A stretch of DNA of 34,551 nucleotides from Candidatus Stoquefichus sp. (GTDB taxonomy: Bacteria; Bacillota_I; Bacilli_A; Erysipelotrichales; Coprobacillaceae): contig JAETUM010000026.1 in the NCBI GenBank assembly GCA_021768625.1, positions 1-34,551 on the forward strand, read 5' to 3'. Each line of letters begins with the position of its first letter. Within the stretch, counting starts at the first letter, position 1. The position numbers and the translations under genes are program-made. The notes under the pieces are model-generated. The model had not been told where the DNA came from. It ran no database searches and worked only from the letters and a program-made list of their open reading frames with translations. Positions 7,655 to 16,576 of the stretch are shown piece by piece.

Positions 7655-8653
7655 AGTAAGCTTTTAAAACTTTAAGGTGAGCAGTAGATAAAGGTAATTG
7701 CTCAATATCATGAAGAGTATACATGTTTTCTAATGGCTTATTAATTGTAAAATGATAAACATGCATATGCCAAGTTCTATGCGTAAAAACATGTTTAATA
7801 TCTTGAATATAAGATATAATAGACAGAGAATGATGATATTCATTCATAAATTCTTCTATAAAACTGTAGGGACTTTCTAATTCATATTGAATGAAACCAT
7901 AAAGATTTTCTAAAAGTCCTTGATTATTTTTGATAAGTAGAAATTGATCTTGATAGGTAATAATACCTGTTATATAGTTTAATTCTTTATGTTTTATATT
8001 TTTGATATTGATAGGTAATACTTGTTCTTGATGATTTATATAAGCTTGACAACTTTCATGAATAGGACATTTCTCACATTGGGGATGAAGAGGACGACAT
8101 ATTGTTGCACCTAAATCCATAAGCCCTTGATTAAAAGAAGAGGCATCATAGCCAATTAATAAATCTTGAACAATTTCTGTCACTTTCTTTTGTGTTTTAG
8201 AAAGAGCAATATTATCTTTAATAAGATATTGTCTTGCTATAATTCTTAAAACATTTCCATCAATAGCTGGAGTTTCTTGATGAAAAGCAATAGAACTGAT
8301 AGCTCCAGCAGTATAAGGACCAATTCCTTTTAAAGATAGAATGTCTTGATAATCACTAGGGAATATGCCTTGATATTTATCCATAATGATCTGAGCAGTT
8401 TCATGAATATGCTTTGCTCTACGATAATATCCTAAACCTTCCCACATTTTATAAACATCTTCTAAATTAGCGTTAGCTAGTTTTTGAATAGTTGGAAACT
8501 TTTCAATAAAGCGTTTATAATATGGAATAACAGCTTCAGTTGTTGTTTGTTGAAGCATGATTTCACTTATCCATATTTTATAAGGATCATTGGTTTCTCG
8601 CCAAGGAAAGTGTCTATGAGTTTCCTGGTACCAATCAATTAATTTTTTTGCAT
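7629..8653 (-). CDS. mutY: A/G-specific adenine glycosylase MutY, 5' end out of frame
   Basis: MutY removes adenine mispaired with 8-oxoguanine. The continuous frame encodes the HhH (LKGIGPYTAGAI), catalytic-pocket AIDGNV, the [4Fe-4S] C-x6-C-x2-C-x5-C motif and a NUDIX-like C-terminal domain. Its first ATG (8558) begins at MLQQTTTE, which lacks the first helix and the catalytic glutamate just before it (SE-IMLQQ, equivalent to E. coli E37). The missing 31 residues (LIDWYQE ... HFPWRE ... YKIWISEI) are encoded directly upstream in the same frame but without a start codon. An ATG at 8653 with GGTGAT four bases before it reads M-Q-K-N-stop. One extra A in the A7 run, or a -1 slip, joins the two into a normal 341-aa MutY. 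Listed from 8653 on that basis. Pseudogene or assembly error are alternatives. Confidence 0.8.
8589..8648 (-). promoter_or_regulatory. candidate -1 frameshift signal in mutY
   Basis: On the minus strand A_AAA_AAT (8648-8642) is read in the frame of the 8653 ATG and is followed at once by a TAA stop. After a 6-nt spacer comes a nested stem: ATTGGT (8635-8630) with ACCAAT (8594-8589), and inside it CCAGGAAA with TTTCCTTGG (one bulge) around an 11-nt loop. A -1 slip gives M-Q-K-N-L-I-D-W-Y, the expected MutY N-terminus. Structure was folded by eye. Confidence 0.4.
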
Positions 8654-8676
8654 AATATCACCAAGAGCATTATACT
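8648..8676 (+). promoter_or_regulatory. sigma-A-type promoter of dgt
   Basis: TTGCAT (8648-8653), a 17-bp spacer and TATACT (8671-8676), with dgt starting 33 bases later. The -35 box overlaps the minus-strand mutY start codon. A minus-strand TATAAT (8674-8669) occupies the same site, so the two divergent genes may share or compete for polymerase. Confidence 0.7.
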
Positions 8677-8709
8677 ATAAATAGAGAATATTTTAAAGGA
8701 AGTGATTTT

Positions 8710-9888
8710 TTGAAAAAAGAAGAAAAAATTATACACTCAACATTATTAGAAACGAAGCTTGCTGATGAAAGGTTATCAATTTATGCAACAAAAAATAGTG
8801 AGTGTATTAAAGTGAAGAAAACAATAAAACCTTCTATGGACTTTGATATAAGATGGCCATTTGAAGAAGATATAGATAGAGTCCTGTATTCTAAAAGTTA
8901 TTCTAGATATGTAGATAAAACACAAGCGTTATCTTTTTTTAGTAATGTTCATATTACCAAGAGATCTCTTCATGTTCAATGGGTTTCACGTATTGCAAGA
9001 CAGATAGGAAGAGGATTAAATTTAAATCTTGATCTTATAGAAGCTATTGCATTAGGGCACGATTTAGGGCATGCACCATATGGACATGTTGGAGAAAAGG
9101 CTATTAATGATTGCTTAGAAGAGAGAAACTTTGGATACTTTTCACATAATGCAAATAGTGTAAGACACTTATTATTTATTGAAAGATATGGAATTGGCTA
9201 TAATGTTTCTTTACAAGTTTTAGATGGTATTTTGTGTCATAATGGCGAAATTTTATCAAAAATATATAAACCCCAAAAAGATAAAACTGTTGAACAGTTT
9301 TGGGAAGAATATGAGAAATGTTGGCATATCAAAGATTATTCAAAAAAAATTGTTCCCATGACATTAGAAGGATGTGTAGTGAGAATATCTGATGTTATTT
9401 CTTATGTTGGTAAAGATATTGAGGATGCTATAAAAGTAGGTATTATTCAAGAAAGTGATTTGCCTGAGGAAGTTGTTTCTGTGCTAGGAAAAGATAATAA
9501 GGCAATGATTAATCGTTTAATAGCTGATCTTGTTATTCATAGTTATCAAAAGCCTTACTTATCATTTTCAAATGAAGTATTCCATGCTTTAACAATCCTT
9601 TTTGAATTTTTATCTACACATATTCATCAACACCCAACATTAGTGAAAGAAAATGAAAAACTAACACGTATGGTTAAAGAGTTGTATGATGCTTTTTATA
9701 GTGATCTTATTGATGATATAGATGAAAATCATGGTATAGATTTGTATGTAAGTAAAATGATAGATTCTTATCAAGCAACACCTAATGAATTGATTGTTAG
9801 TGATTATTTATCTGGTATGACTGACAGTTATGTTTTAAAGATTTATCAAGAACGTTTTTTACCTAAACAGCATGGGGATATGATATAA
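8710..9888 (+). CDS. dgt: dGTPase-like HD-domain deoxynucleoside triphosphohydrolase
   Basis: Dgt-type enzymes hydrolyse dNTPs to deoxynucleosides and triphosphate, tuning dNTP pools. The 392-aa protein has an N-terminal segment typical of the family (FEEDIDRVLYSKSYSRYVDKTQ, which precedes the active site). The HD metal site is formed by H88 (SLHVQ) and the pair H117-D118 in LGHDLGHAPYGHVGE. A later aspartate sits in RISDVISYVGKDIED. The start is TTG, supported by AAGGAAGTGAT three bases upstream; no better ATG is available. Substrate preference cannot be read from sequence, so it may act on other dNTPs. It is divergent from mutY, which also serves mutation avoidance. Confidence 0.88.
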   Translation: MKKEEKIIHSTLLETKLADERLSIYATKNSECIKVKKTIKPSMDFDIRWPFEEDIDRVLYSKSYSRYVDKTQALSFFSNVHITKRSLHVQWVSRIARQIGRGLNLNLDLIEAIALGHDLGHAPYGHVGEKAINDCLEERNFGYFSHNANSVRHLLFIERYGIGYNVSLQVLDGILCHNGEILSKIYKPQKDKTVEQFWEEYEKCWHIKDYSKKIVPMTLEGCVVRISDVISYVGKDIEDAIKVGIIQESDLPEEVVSVLGKDNKAMINRLIADLVIHSYQKPYLSFSNEVFHALTILFEFLSTHIHQHPTLVKENEKLTRMVKELYDAFYSDLIDDIDENHGIDLYVSKMIDSYQATPNELIVSDYLSGMTDSYVLKIYQERFLPKQHGDMI

Positions 9889-9947
9889 AAAAAGCGTGTA
9901 ATTATTTATGAAAAGTGTTAATATATATCTATAAGGGGGTATTTTTT

Positions 9948-10274
9948 ATGAAACTTATAATAGCGATTGTAAATAATGATGATAGCAGTGATGTTCAAAC
10001 AGCTTTAACAGAAGGTGGCTTTTTTGTAACAAAATTAGCAACATCTGGTGGTTTCCTAAAAAAAGGAAATACAACTTTCTTCATTGGAACAAATGATGAT
10101 AAAGTTGATCCAGCTTTAGAAATTATTAAAACACATGCAAAGAAGCGTGTTGAAAAAGAACCAACTGTACCTCCAACAGAAATGGGAGAATTTTTTACTC
10201 CAATTATGGTAGATGTTTTAGTTGGTGGAGCAACAGTTTTTGTTGTTGATGTAGATCGATTTGAAAAGATTTAA
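9948..10274 (+). CDS. darA: cyclic-di-AMP receptor DarA (PstA/YaaQ)
   Basis: DarA/PstA is a PII-like trimeric protein that binds cyclic-di-AMP; its downstream target is unknown. The 108-aa product matches the family length (109 in B. subtilis). It keeps the ligand-contact positions T28, G35-F36-L37, N41 and G47 in VTKLATSGGFLKKGNTTFFIG-like order, and the C-terminal GGATVFV segment. The ATG at 9948 follows AAGGGGGT with 7-nt spacing; an in-frame extension upstream lacks a ribosome-binding site. In Bacillus darA lies near tmk and holB; here it sits between dgt and the GNAT-FolC fusion. Confidence 0.95.
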   Translation: MKLIIAIVNNDDSSDVQTALTEGGFFVTKLATSGGFLKKGNTTFFIGTNDDKVDPALEIIKTHAKKRVEKEPTVPPTEMGEFFTPIMVDVLVGGATVFVVDVDRFEKI

Positions 10275-10293
10275 ACAGCATATGCTGTTTTTT
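10273..10293 (+). terminator. short terminator after darA
   Basis: AAACAGC, a 4-nt ATAT loop and GCTGTTT, then T run. It begins at the darA stop. Only 16 bases separate it from the next start and no promoter fits there, so it is probably a partial terminator with read-through into the fusion gene. Confidence 0.7.
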
Positions 10294-10309
10294 CTTTAAG
10301 GAGAATGTT

Positions 10310-11998
10310 ATGGAAATAAGAATATTAAGAGGGCATGAAATTTCGATTGCTAATCAATTGATTCATCAAGTTTTTATGGAGAGTATTGCTTCTACATTTT
10401 CTAAAGAGGGTGTTAAGGAATTTTTATCTTGCTTTCAAGATGAAGCTATTTTAGAGTTGATGAAAGAAAAAAGATTGATGATGATAGGAGCCTTTGATGA
10501 TGATTTAATAGGTGTTATAGGTATTAGAGATTTATCTCATATTCAAAGTTTATTTGTTGATAGTCACTATCAAAGACAATATATTGGGACACAATTACTT
10601 AATAAAGCTAAAGACTTGATGTATGGTGAAATAAGTGTTCATGCTACATTACAAGCTATAGATTTTTATCAAAAGAATGGTTTTATACCAACAAAGACTA
10701 AACAAATTGTTAATGGTATAGAATTTGTACCAATGGTTTATCATAGTGTCAATGAACAACGTTTTACAACATATGACCAAGTTCATGAATTTATAGCAAG
10801 TCAGAAAGATCGTGTTTATGCTTTAGATAATTTTAAAAGATTTATGAATGATTTATGTGACCCTCAAAAGTTGTTAAAGACAATTCATATCGGGGGAACA
10901 AATGGTAAAGGATCAACAACAAATTATATTCGTTCTGTTCTTCAAAAGGAAGAATATAAAGTGGCGACTTTTACATCACCTGTCTTAGTAACAAGGTTAG
11001 AAATTATGCGTATTAATAATCAACATATTCAAGAAGATGAAATTATTCAATATGCTAATCGTTATATGTCTTTATGGTTAGAATACGAACTATCAATGTT
11101 TGAAATAGAAGTTTTTATTGCAATTATGTTTTTTATTAAGCATCGTGTAGATTTTGCTATATTTGAGGTTGGTTTAGGTGGCGAATTGGATGCAACCAAT
11201 ATTGTTTCACCCATTGTTGCTGTTAATACAAACATAGGATTAGATCATACTGAATATTTAGGAAATACATATGAAGAAATTGCTCAAACAAAAGGTGGTA
11301 TTATTAAAGATTACATTCCTTTTATAAGTGGAGAAAAGAAGCAGTCTTGTATAGAAGTTTTTCAAAATATTTGTCAACAGCATCATAGTCCTTTTATACA
11401 AGTTCAATCTATTGAGAATGTACAAGATACTAATAAACAAGTTACATTTGACTATAGAGGATATCATGTGATTTTAAATACTTCAGCAAAATATCAAAGC
11501 GAGAATAGTGCTTTGGCTATAGAAGTATTGCTTTATTTAAAAGAAAATGGTTATATTCAATTCAATCATCAAACATTAGTTGAAGGTTTAAAAGAAGCTA
11601 TTTGGGAAGGACGTTTCGAAATAGTAGGAGAGAATCCTTTGATGATTATAGATGGTGCACATAATAAAGAAGGAATGGAAGCATTTTATCAGTCTGCAAA
11701 GAAATATCAAAAAATTAAAATTATTTTTAGTGCATTAAGAGATAAAGATACACATTCTATGTTAGAATTATTGTTAAAGTTAACAGATGACGTGACTGTT
11801 TGTGAATTTGATTTTTATAGAGCAAAAAGTGCTGTTCATCTAGCAGAATCATTTCCAGTAAAGATTGAAAAAGATTGGAAGAAAGCAATTGATGAATCTT
11901 TCTCTCATGAGGGAGTTGTTTTTATCACTGGTTCATTGTATTTTATTTCACAAGTACGACCTTATATTTTAGAAAAAACAAGAAGAAGTGAAGAATAG
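10310..11998 (+). CDS. folC: GNAT acetyltransferase-folylpolyglutamate synthase fusion
   Basis: FolC adds glutamates to folates, and in many bacteria also makes dihydrofolate from dihydropteroate. This 562-aa protein carries an N-terminal GNAT acetyltransferase domain (about 1-147) with the acetyl-CoA loop RQYIGTQLL (89-97) and the typical ATLQAIDFYQKNGFIP end. The FolC domain follows (about 150-562) with P-loop GGTNGKGST (195-203), the TSPVLV loop, EVGLGGELDATNIV and the IIDGAHN motif. FolC alone is about 410-430 aa, so the extra domain explains the length. The frame is continuous with no internal ribosome-binding site at the junction, so it reads as a true fusion. AAGGAG precedes the ATG. 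The GNAT substrate is unknown. Confidence 0.9.
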   Translation: MEIRILRGHEISIANQLIHQVFMESIASTFSKEGVKEFLSCFQDEAILELMKEKRLMMIGAFDDDLIGVIGIRDLSHIQSLFVDSHYQRQYIGTQLLNKAKDLMYGEISVHATLQAIDFYQKNGFIPTKTKQIVNGIEFVPMVYHSVNEQRFTTYDQVHEFIASQKDRVYALDNFKRFMNDLCDPQKLLKTIHIGGTNGKGSTTNYIRSVLQKEEYKVATFTSPVLVTRLEIMRINNQHIQEDEIIQYANRYMSLWLEYELSMFEIEVFIAIMFFIKHRVDFAIFEVGLGGELDATNIVSPIVAVNTNIGLDHTEYLGNTYEEIAQTKGGIIKDYIPFISGEKKQSCIEVFQNICQQHHSPFIQVQSIENVQDTNKQVTFDYRGYHVILNTSAKYQSENSALAIEVLLYLKENGYIQFNHQTLVEGLKEAIWEGRFEIVGENPLMIIDGAHNKEGMEAFYQSAKKYQKIKIIFSALRDKDTHSMLELLLKLTDDVTVCEFDFYRAKSAVHLAESFPVKIEKDWKKAIDESFSHEGVVFITGSLYFISQVRPYILEKTRRSEE

Positions 11999-12019
11999 TT
12001 GTTCTTCACTTTTCTTTTG
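11986..12019 (+). terminator. folC fusion terminator
   Basis: AAGTGAAGAA (11986-11995) pairs perfectly with TTCTTCACTT (12002-12011) around a 6-nt loop, followed by a T-rich tail. The stem starts inside the last codons. Confidence 0.85.
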
Positions 12020-12033
12020 CAATATGTTATACT
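12005..12033 (+). promoter_or_regulatory. promoter of the DEAD-box helicase gene
   Basis: TTCACT (12005-12010), 17-bp spacer, TATACT (12028-12033). The -35 box is part of the 3' arm of the preceding terminator. Confidence 0.6.
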
Positions 12034-12057
12034 CACATAACTAGAAAGAGGAAAAAT

Positions 12058-13617
12058 ATGAAAAAAATAAAATTTAACGAATTAGAATTATCAAAAGATG
12101 TTTTAAAAGGAATTGAAAAAATGGGATATGTGAGTCCATCTCCAATACAAGAAAAAACAATTCCCTTATTATTAGAAGGAAAAGATATTATTGGTCAAGC
12201 TCAAACAGGAACAGGAAAAACGTTAGCATTTGGAAGTGTTCTTTTATCAAAAATAAAGAAAAGAAATAAACAAGTTCAAGGATTGATTTTATCACCTACA
12301 AGAGAATTAGCTTTGCAAATTCATGAAGAATTAAAACGCATTGGTTCTTTTACAGATTTATCTATTGTTAGTGTTTATGGTGGAAGCGAAATAGAAAAGC
12401 AAATCAAACAAATCAAAAAAGGTGCAGATATTGTTGTAGGGACACCTGGACGAATACAAGATTTAATGCGTAGAAAAGTTTTAAAATTAGAAAATATTCA
12501 GTATCTTGTTTTAGATGAAGCAGATGAAATGCTTAATATGGGATTTATAGAAGATATTGAAAATATATTAGAAGCAACACCAGAAACAAAGCAAACACTT
12601 TTATTTTCAGCAACTATGCCATCTGATATAAAGAAGATAGCAAGTTTTTATATGCAAGAAGATTATCAGCATGTTCAAGTGAAAGCCAAGAGCATGACAG
12701 CCTCAACAGTATCACAATATTATTTTGAAACATCCTCACAAAATAAATTTGAGGTTTTATGTCGTATCCTAGATTCTAGACAGATGCAAAATACAATTAT
12801 ATTTTGTCGAACAAAACGTAGCGTTGATGATATTGTAGCACTTATGCAACAGCGACATTATAATGTTGAAGCTATGCATGGAGATTTATCACAAAATCAA
12901 AGGCTACAAACTTTAAATAGATTTAAACGTGGACAAATTCAATATTTGGTTGCAACAGATGTGGCAGCAAGAGGAATTGATGTGGAGAATATTTCTCATG
13001 TTATCAACTACGAATTACCACATGAAGATGAATTATATGTTCATCGTATTGGAAGAACAGGGCGTGCTAATAAAAAAGGGATTGCTTATTCTATTGTTAC
13101 ACAACGTGAAAAGGCTATATTAATGTCTATTGTTAAAAAGACAAAGAGTCATATTGAACAATTAGATATTCCTAAAAATGAAGATATTTTTGAAGAAAAA
13201 ATGAGAGAATTATTGTTTGATGTACAAGAAGAAATGTTAAAAGGTCATCATGATATGTTTTTAGATGTTGTGAAAGACATACCCAATCATATGAAAAATA
13301 ATGTTATGGCAACATTATTGTCTATGTGTTATCAACAAAGAATAGGATTTGATTATAAAGATGATTTAAAAATTAATCAATATGATTGTATTTTTATGAA
13401 TTGTGGAACAATGGATAAAATTAATAAAAGTGATATTATTGATTTTCTTGTACGTTATGCCAAAATAAAAAAGAGTGATATTGGTGAAATTGATATGAAG
13501 AGAAAATTTTCTTTTGTTGATGTGAAAAACCATGTTAGTCAACAAGTTATTAAGAAATGTCATAGACAAAAATTGAAACAAAGACGTATTCAATTAGAGT
13601 TTTCTGATAAAAAATAG
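12058..13617 (+). CDS. DEAD-box RNA helicase with DbpA-type RNA-binding tail
   Basis: An ATP-dependent RNA helicase, likely acting in ribosome assembly or RNA turnover. The 519-aa protein begins with the F..L..S Q-motif region (SPSPIQEKTIP). It has P-loop AQTGTGKT (48-55), PTRELA, GTPGR, DEAD at 153-156 and SAT at 184-186. The C-terminal RecA domain holds ARGID and HRIGRTGR. The last 75 residues (DKINKSDIIDFLVRYAKIKK onward) look like the DbpA/YxiN RNA-binding domain, which in Bacillus recognises 23S rRNA hairpin 92. CshA/DeaD is the alternative name; I leave the symbol open because core and tail point to different subgroups. It is a single-gene unit with promoter and terminator. Confidence 0.9.
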   Translation: MKKIKFNELELSKDVLKGIEKMGYVSPSPIQEKTIPLLLEGKDIIGQAQTGTGKTLAFGSVLLSKIKKRNKQVQGLILSPTRELALQIHEELKRIGSFTDLSIVSVYGGSEIEKQIKQIKKGADIVVGTPGRIQDLMRRKVLKLENIQYLVLDEADEMLNMGFIEDIENILEATPETKQTLLFSATMPSDIKKIASFYMQEDYQHVQVKAKSMTASTVSQYYFETSSQNKFEVLCRILDSRQMQNTIIFCRTKRSVDDIVALMQQRHYNVEAMHGDLSQNQRLQTLNRFKRGQIQYLVATDVAARGIDVENISHVINYELPHEDELYVHRIGRTGRANKKGIAYSIVTQREKAILMSIVKKTKSHIEQLDIPKNEDIFEEKMRELLFDVQEEMLKGHHDMFLDVVKDIPNHMKNNVMATLLSMCYQQRIGFDYKDDLKINQYDCIFMNCGTMDKINKSDIIDFLVRYAKIKKSDIGEIDMKRKFSFVDVKNHVSQQVIKKCHRQKLKQRRIQLEFSDKK

Positions 13618-13627
13618 TATTCTTAAG

Positions 13628-13667
13628 AAGAAACAGACAAAGAATTATTTGTTTTGTTTCTTTTTTT
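13628..13667 (+). terminator. helicase gene terminator
   Basis: AAGAAACA with inner ACAAA pairs with TTTGT and TGTTTCTT across 13628-13661, followed by seven T. Confidence 0.8.
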
Positions 13668-13689
13668 GAAAAATAATGATAATTTTATG

Positions 13690-13719
13690 TTGAATGTAAG
13701 AGTATTCATAGTGTATAAT
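13690..13719 (+). promoter_or_regulatory. sigma-A-type promoter of ppdK
   Basis: TTGAAT (13690-13695), 18-bp spacer and TATAAT (13714-13719), then AAAAAAGGAGG directly before the start. Strong elements agree with expected high expression. Confidence 0.8.
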
Positions 13720-13750
13720 GTTAAAAGTAGAAAAAAGGAGGAAACGTTAA

Positions 13751-16387
13751 ATGGAAAAATATGTCTATCTATTTAGTGAAGGAAATAAAGACATGCGTAA
13801 CTTACTTGGTGGTAAGGGTGCTAACTTAGCTGAAATGACTAATATTGGTTTACCTGTACCTCAAGGATTTACTGTGACTACAGAAGCTTGTACTAAATAT
13901 TATGAAGACGGAAAAGTAATTTCTAAAGAAATTGAAGATCAAGTCTATGAAAAACTTGCTGAACTTGAAAAAATTACAGGTAAGAAGATGGGAGATGCTC
14001 ATAATCCACTACTTGTTTCAGTTAGATCTGGAGCTAGAGCATCTATGCCTGGTATGATGGATACAGTTTTAAACTTAGGTATGAACGATGATGTTGCTAA
14101 GGGATTTACTGATGTTACTCAAAACCCTCGTTTTGTATATGACAGTTATCGTCGTTTTATTCAAATGTTTGCTGATGTTGTTATGGGATTCCCAAAAAGC
14201 TCATTTGAAAGAATGTTTGATAAAGTTAAAGAAGAAAAAGGTGTTGAATTTGACACTGAATTAACTGCTGAAGATTTAATGGAAGTTGTAGAAATCTACA
14301 AAGGTGAATATAGAAAACACGCTGGTGAAGATTTCCCTCAAGATCCTAAAGTACAAATGATGGAAGCTATTAAAGCTGTATTTAGATCTTGGAACAATGA
14401 CCGTGCTATCACTTATAGACGTTTAAATGATATCCCTGGAAGCTGGGGAACAGCTGTAAACGTTCAAGAAATGGTTTATGGTAACCGTGGCGAAACTTCT
14501 GGTACAGGTGTTGCTTTCACAAGAAACCCTGCTACTGGTGAAAAGAAATTATATGGTGAATACTTAATGAATGCACAAGGTGAAGATGTTGTTGCTGGTA
14601 TTCGTACACCTCAACCAATTGATACTTTAAAAGAAGTTATGCCTGAATGTTATAATCAATTTGTAGAAATCAATAAAATTCTTGAAGATCATTATAAAGA
14701 TATGCAAGATATGGAATTTACTATTGAAGATGGTAAATTATTCATGCTTCAAACTCGTAATGGTAAAAGAACAGCTCCTGCTGCTTTAAAGATTGCTGTT
14801 GATTTAGTAAATGAAGGTATGATTACTAAGGAAGAAGCTTTATTAAAAGTTGAACCAAAACAATTAGATCAATTATTACATCCAAACTTTGATGCTGATA
14901 GTTTAAAGAATGCAAAAGTTGTTGCTACAGGATTAGCTGCATCTCCAGGTGCTGCTACTGGTAGAATTTACTTTACAGCTGAAGATGTAATGGCTGCTAA
15001 AGAAAATGGAGTACAAGATATTTTATTAGTACGTCTTGAAACATCTCCAGAAGATATCGAAGGTATGAATATTGCTCATGGTATCTTAACTATTCGTGGT
15101 GGTATGACTTCACATGCTGCAGTTGTTGCTCGTGGTATGGGTACTTGCTGTGTATCTGGATGTGGAGTATTAAAAATTGATGAAGAAGCTAAAGTATTAA
15201 CTTTACCTGATGGTAGAGAATTACATGAAGGTGACTATATGTCATTAGATGGAAGTACAGGTAATGTTTATGCTGAAGAAGTTAAAACTGTTGAACCAGT
15301 TATCGAAGGTGACTTTGATACATTCATGGGATGGGCAGATGAAGCTAGAAAATTAAAAGTAAGAACAAATGCTGATACTCCAAGAGATGCTAAACAAGCT
15401 CGTACATTTGGAGCAGAAGGTATTGGATTATGTAGAACTGAACATATGTTCTTTGAAGAAGAAAGAATTTTCAACTTCAGACGTATGATTACTGCTGAAA
15501 CTTTAGAAGCTAGAGAAGAAGCATTAGAAAAAATCTTACCATATCAAAGAGATGACTTTGAACAATTATTTAAAGCTATGGAAGGTTATGGAGTTAATAT
15601 TCGTTTCTTAGATCCACCTTTACATGAATTCTTACCACATACTGATGAAGAAATCAAACCATTAGCTGAAAGCTTAGGAATGACTTTCGAAGCTTTAAAA
15701 GCTCGTGTTGAATCATTAAAAGAATTCAACCCTATGATGGGACACAGAGGTTGCCGTTTAGCTGTAACATATCCTGAAATTGCTGCAATGCAAACAAGAG
15801 CTGTTATTGAAGCTGCAATCAATGTTAATAAAGAAGGATTATCTGTTGAACCAGAAATCATGATTCCATTAGTTGGAGATATTAAAGAATTAAAGTATGT
15901 TAAAAATGTAGTTGTTGAAACTGCTGATAAGATCATTGCTGAAGCAGGAGTTGAATTAAATTATAAAGTTGGTACTATGATTGAAATTCCTAGAGCTGCT
16001 TTAACTGCTGACAAGATTGCAGAAGAAGCTGAGTTCTTCAGTTTTGGAACTAACGATTTAACTCAAATGACTTATGGATTCAGCCGTGATGATGCTGCTA
16101 AATTCTTAAGTGATTACTATAGTAAACAAATCTTTGAATCAGATCCATTTGCTAAAGTTGACCAAGAAGGTGTTGGACAATTAATGCAAATTGCTGCTGA
16201 AAAAGGTCGTAAAACTCGTCCAGATATCAAGTTAGGTATCTGTGGTGAACATGGTGGAGAAGCAAGCTCAGTTGAATTCTGTCATAGATTAGGATTAACT
16301 TATGTTTCATGTTCTCCATTCCGTGTACCATTAGCTCGTTTAGCTGCTGCTCAAGCTGCTGTTAAAGAAAAAATGGGTATTGAATAA
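13751..16387 (+). CDS. ppdK: pyruvate, phosphate dikinase
   Basis: PPDK interconverts pyruvate + ATP + Pi with phosphoenolpyruvate + AMP + PPi. In fermenters it often works as a PPi-linked glycolytic step. The 878-aa protein has the N-terminal ATP-grasp region (GGKGANLAEM, SVRSGARASMPGMMDT), the swivelling phosphohistidine domain with H455 in GGMTSHAAVVARGMG, and the TIM barrel with C831 in GICGEHGGE. H455 and C831 match the numbering of the well-studied Clostridium symbiosum enzyme exactly. Codons ending in C (TTC, AAC) are more frequent than in neighbouring genes, consistent with high expression. No PPDK regulatory kinase/phosphatase gene is adjacent. Own promoter and terminator. Confidence 0.97.
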   Translation: MEKYVYLFSEGNKDMRNLLGGKGANLAEMTNIGLPVPQGFTVTTEACTKYYEDGKVISKEIEDQVYEKLAELEKITGKKMGDAHNPLLVSVRSGARASMPGMMDTVLNLGMNDDVAKGFTDVTQNPRFVYDSYRRFIQMFADVVMGFPKSSFERMFDKVKEEKGVEFDTELTAEDLMEVVEIYKGEYRKHAGEDFPQDPKVQMMEAIKAVFRSWNNDRAITYRRLNDIPGSWGTAVNVQEMVYGNRGETSGTGVAFTRNPATGEKKLYGEYLMNAQGEDVVAGIRTPQPIDTLKEVMPECYNQFVEINKILEDHYKDMQDMEFTIEDGKLFMLQTRNGKRTAPAALKIAVDLVNEGMITKEEALLKVEPKQLDQLLHPNFDADSLKNAKVVATGLAASPGAATGRIYFTAEDVMAAKENGVQDILLVRLETSPEDIEGMNIAHGILTIRGGMTSHAAVVARGMGTCCVSGCGVLKIDEEAKVLTLPDGRELHEGDYMSLDGSTGNVYAEEVKTVEPVIEGDFDTFMGWADEARKLKVRTNADTPRDAKQARTFGAEGIGLCRTEHMFFEEERIFNFRRMITAETLEAREEALEKILPYQRDDFEQLFKAMEGYGVNIRFLDPPLHEFLPHTDEEIKPLAESLGMTFEALKARVESLKEFNPMMGHRGCRLAVTYPEIAAMQTRAVIEAAINVNKEGLSVEPEIMIPLVGDIKELKYVKNVVVETADKIIAEAGVELNYKVGTMIEIPRAALTADKIAEEAEFFSFGTNDLTQMTYGFSRDDAAKFLSDYYSKQIFESDPFAKVDQEGVGQLMQIAAEKGRKTRPDIKLGICGEHGGEASSVEFCHRLGLTYVSCSPFRVPLARLAAAQAAVKEKMGIE

Positions 16388-16396
16388 AATGAAACA

Positions 16397-16424
16397 AAAA
16401 GAGATATGTTCGCATATCTCTTTT
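16397..16424 (+). terminator. ppdK terminator
   Basis: A perfect 12-bp stem (16397-16408 with 16413-16424) around a TTCG tetraloop. AT ends of the stem give the T tract. Confidence 0.9.
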
Positions 16425-16544
16425 ACTTTGCATATACTTTGTAAAAATGATTGGTTTATACATTAATGGTATATAAATCTTATAGTATAATCATTGAAAG
16501 GTATGAAATTAATTCAAGCTTTTCTTTTTTGTTATTGTTATATA

Positions 16545-16553
16545 TGCTATAAT
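16545..16553 (+). promoter_or_regulatory. extended -10 promoter of the dprA-like operon
   Basis: TGCTATAAT (TG at 16545-16546, TATAAT at 16548-16553), 24 bases before the start. No good -35 is seen. The rest of the 190-base gap after ppdK is AT-rich without other recognisable structure. Confidence 0.55.
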
Positions 16554-16576
16554 AAGTGATAAAGTAGGTGAATGAA

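Noticed and set aside
15268-15936. Two minus-strand open frames (68 and 116 aa) inside ppdK
   Set aside because: They mirror the highly biased codons of ppdK, lack ribosome-binding sites and resemble no protein family I know.
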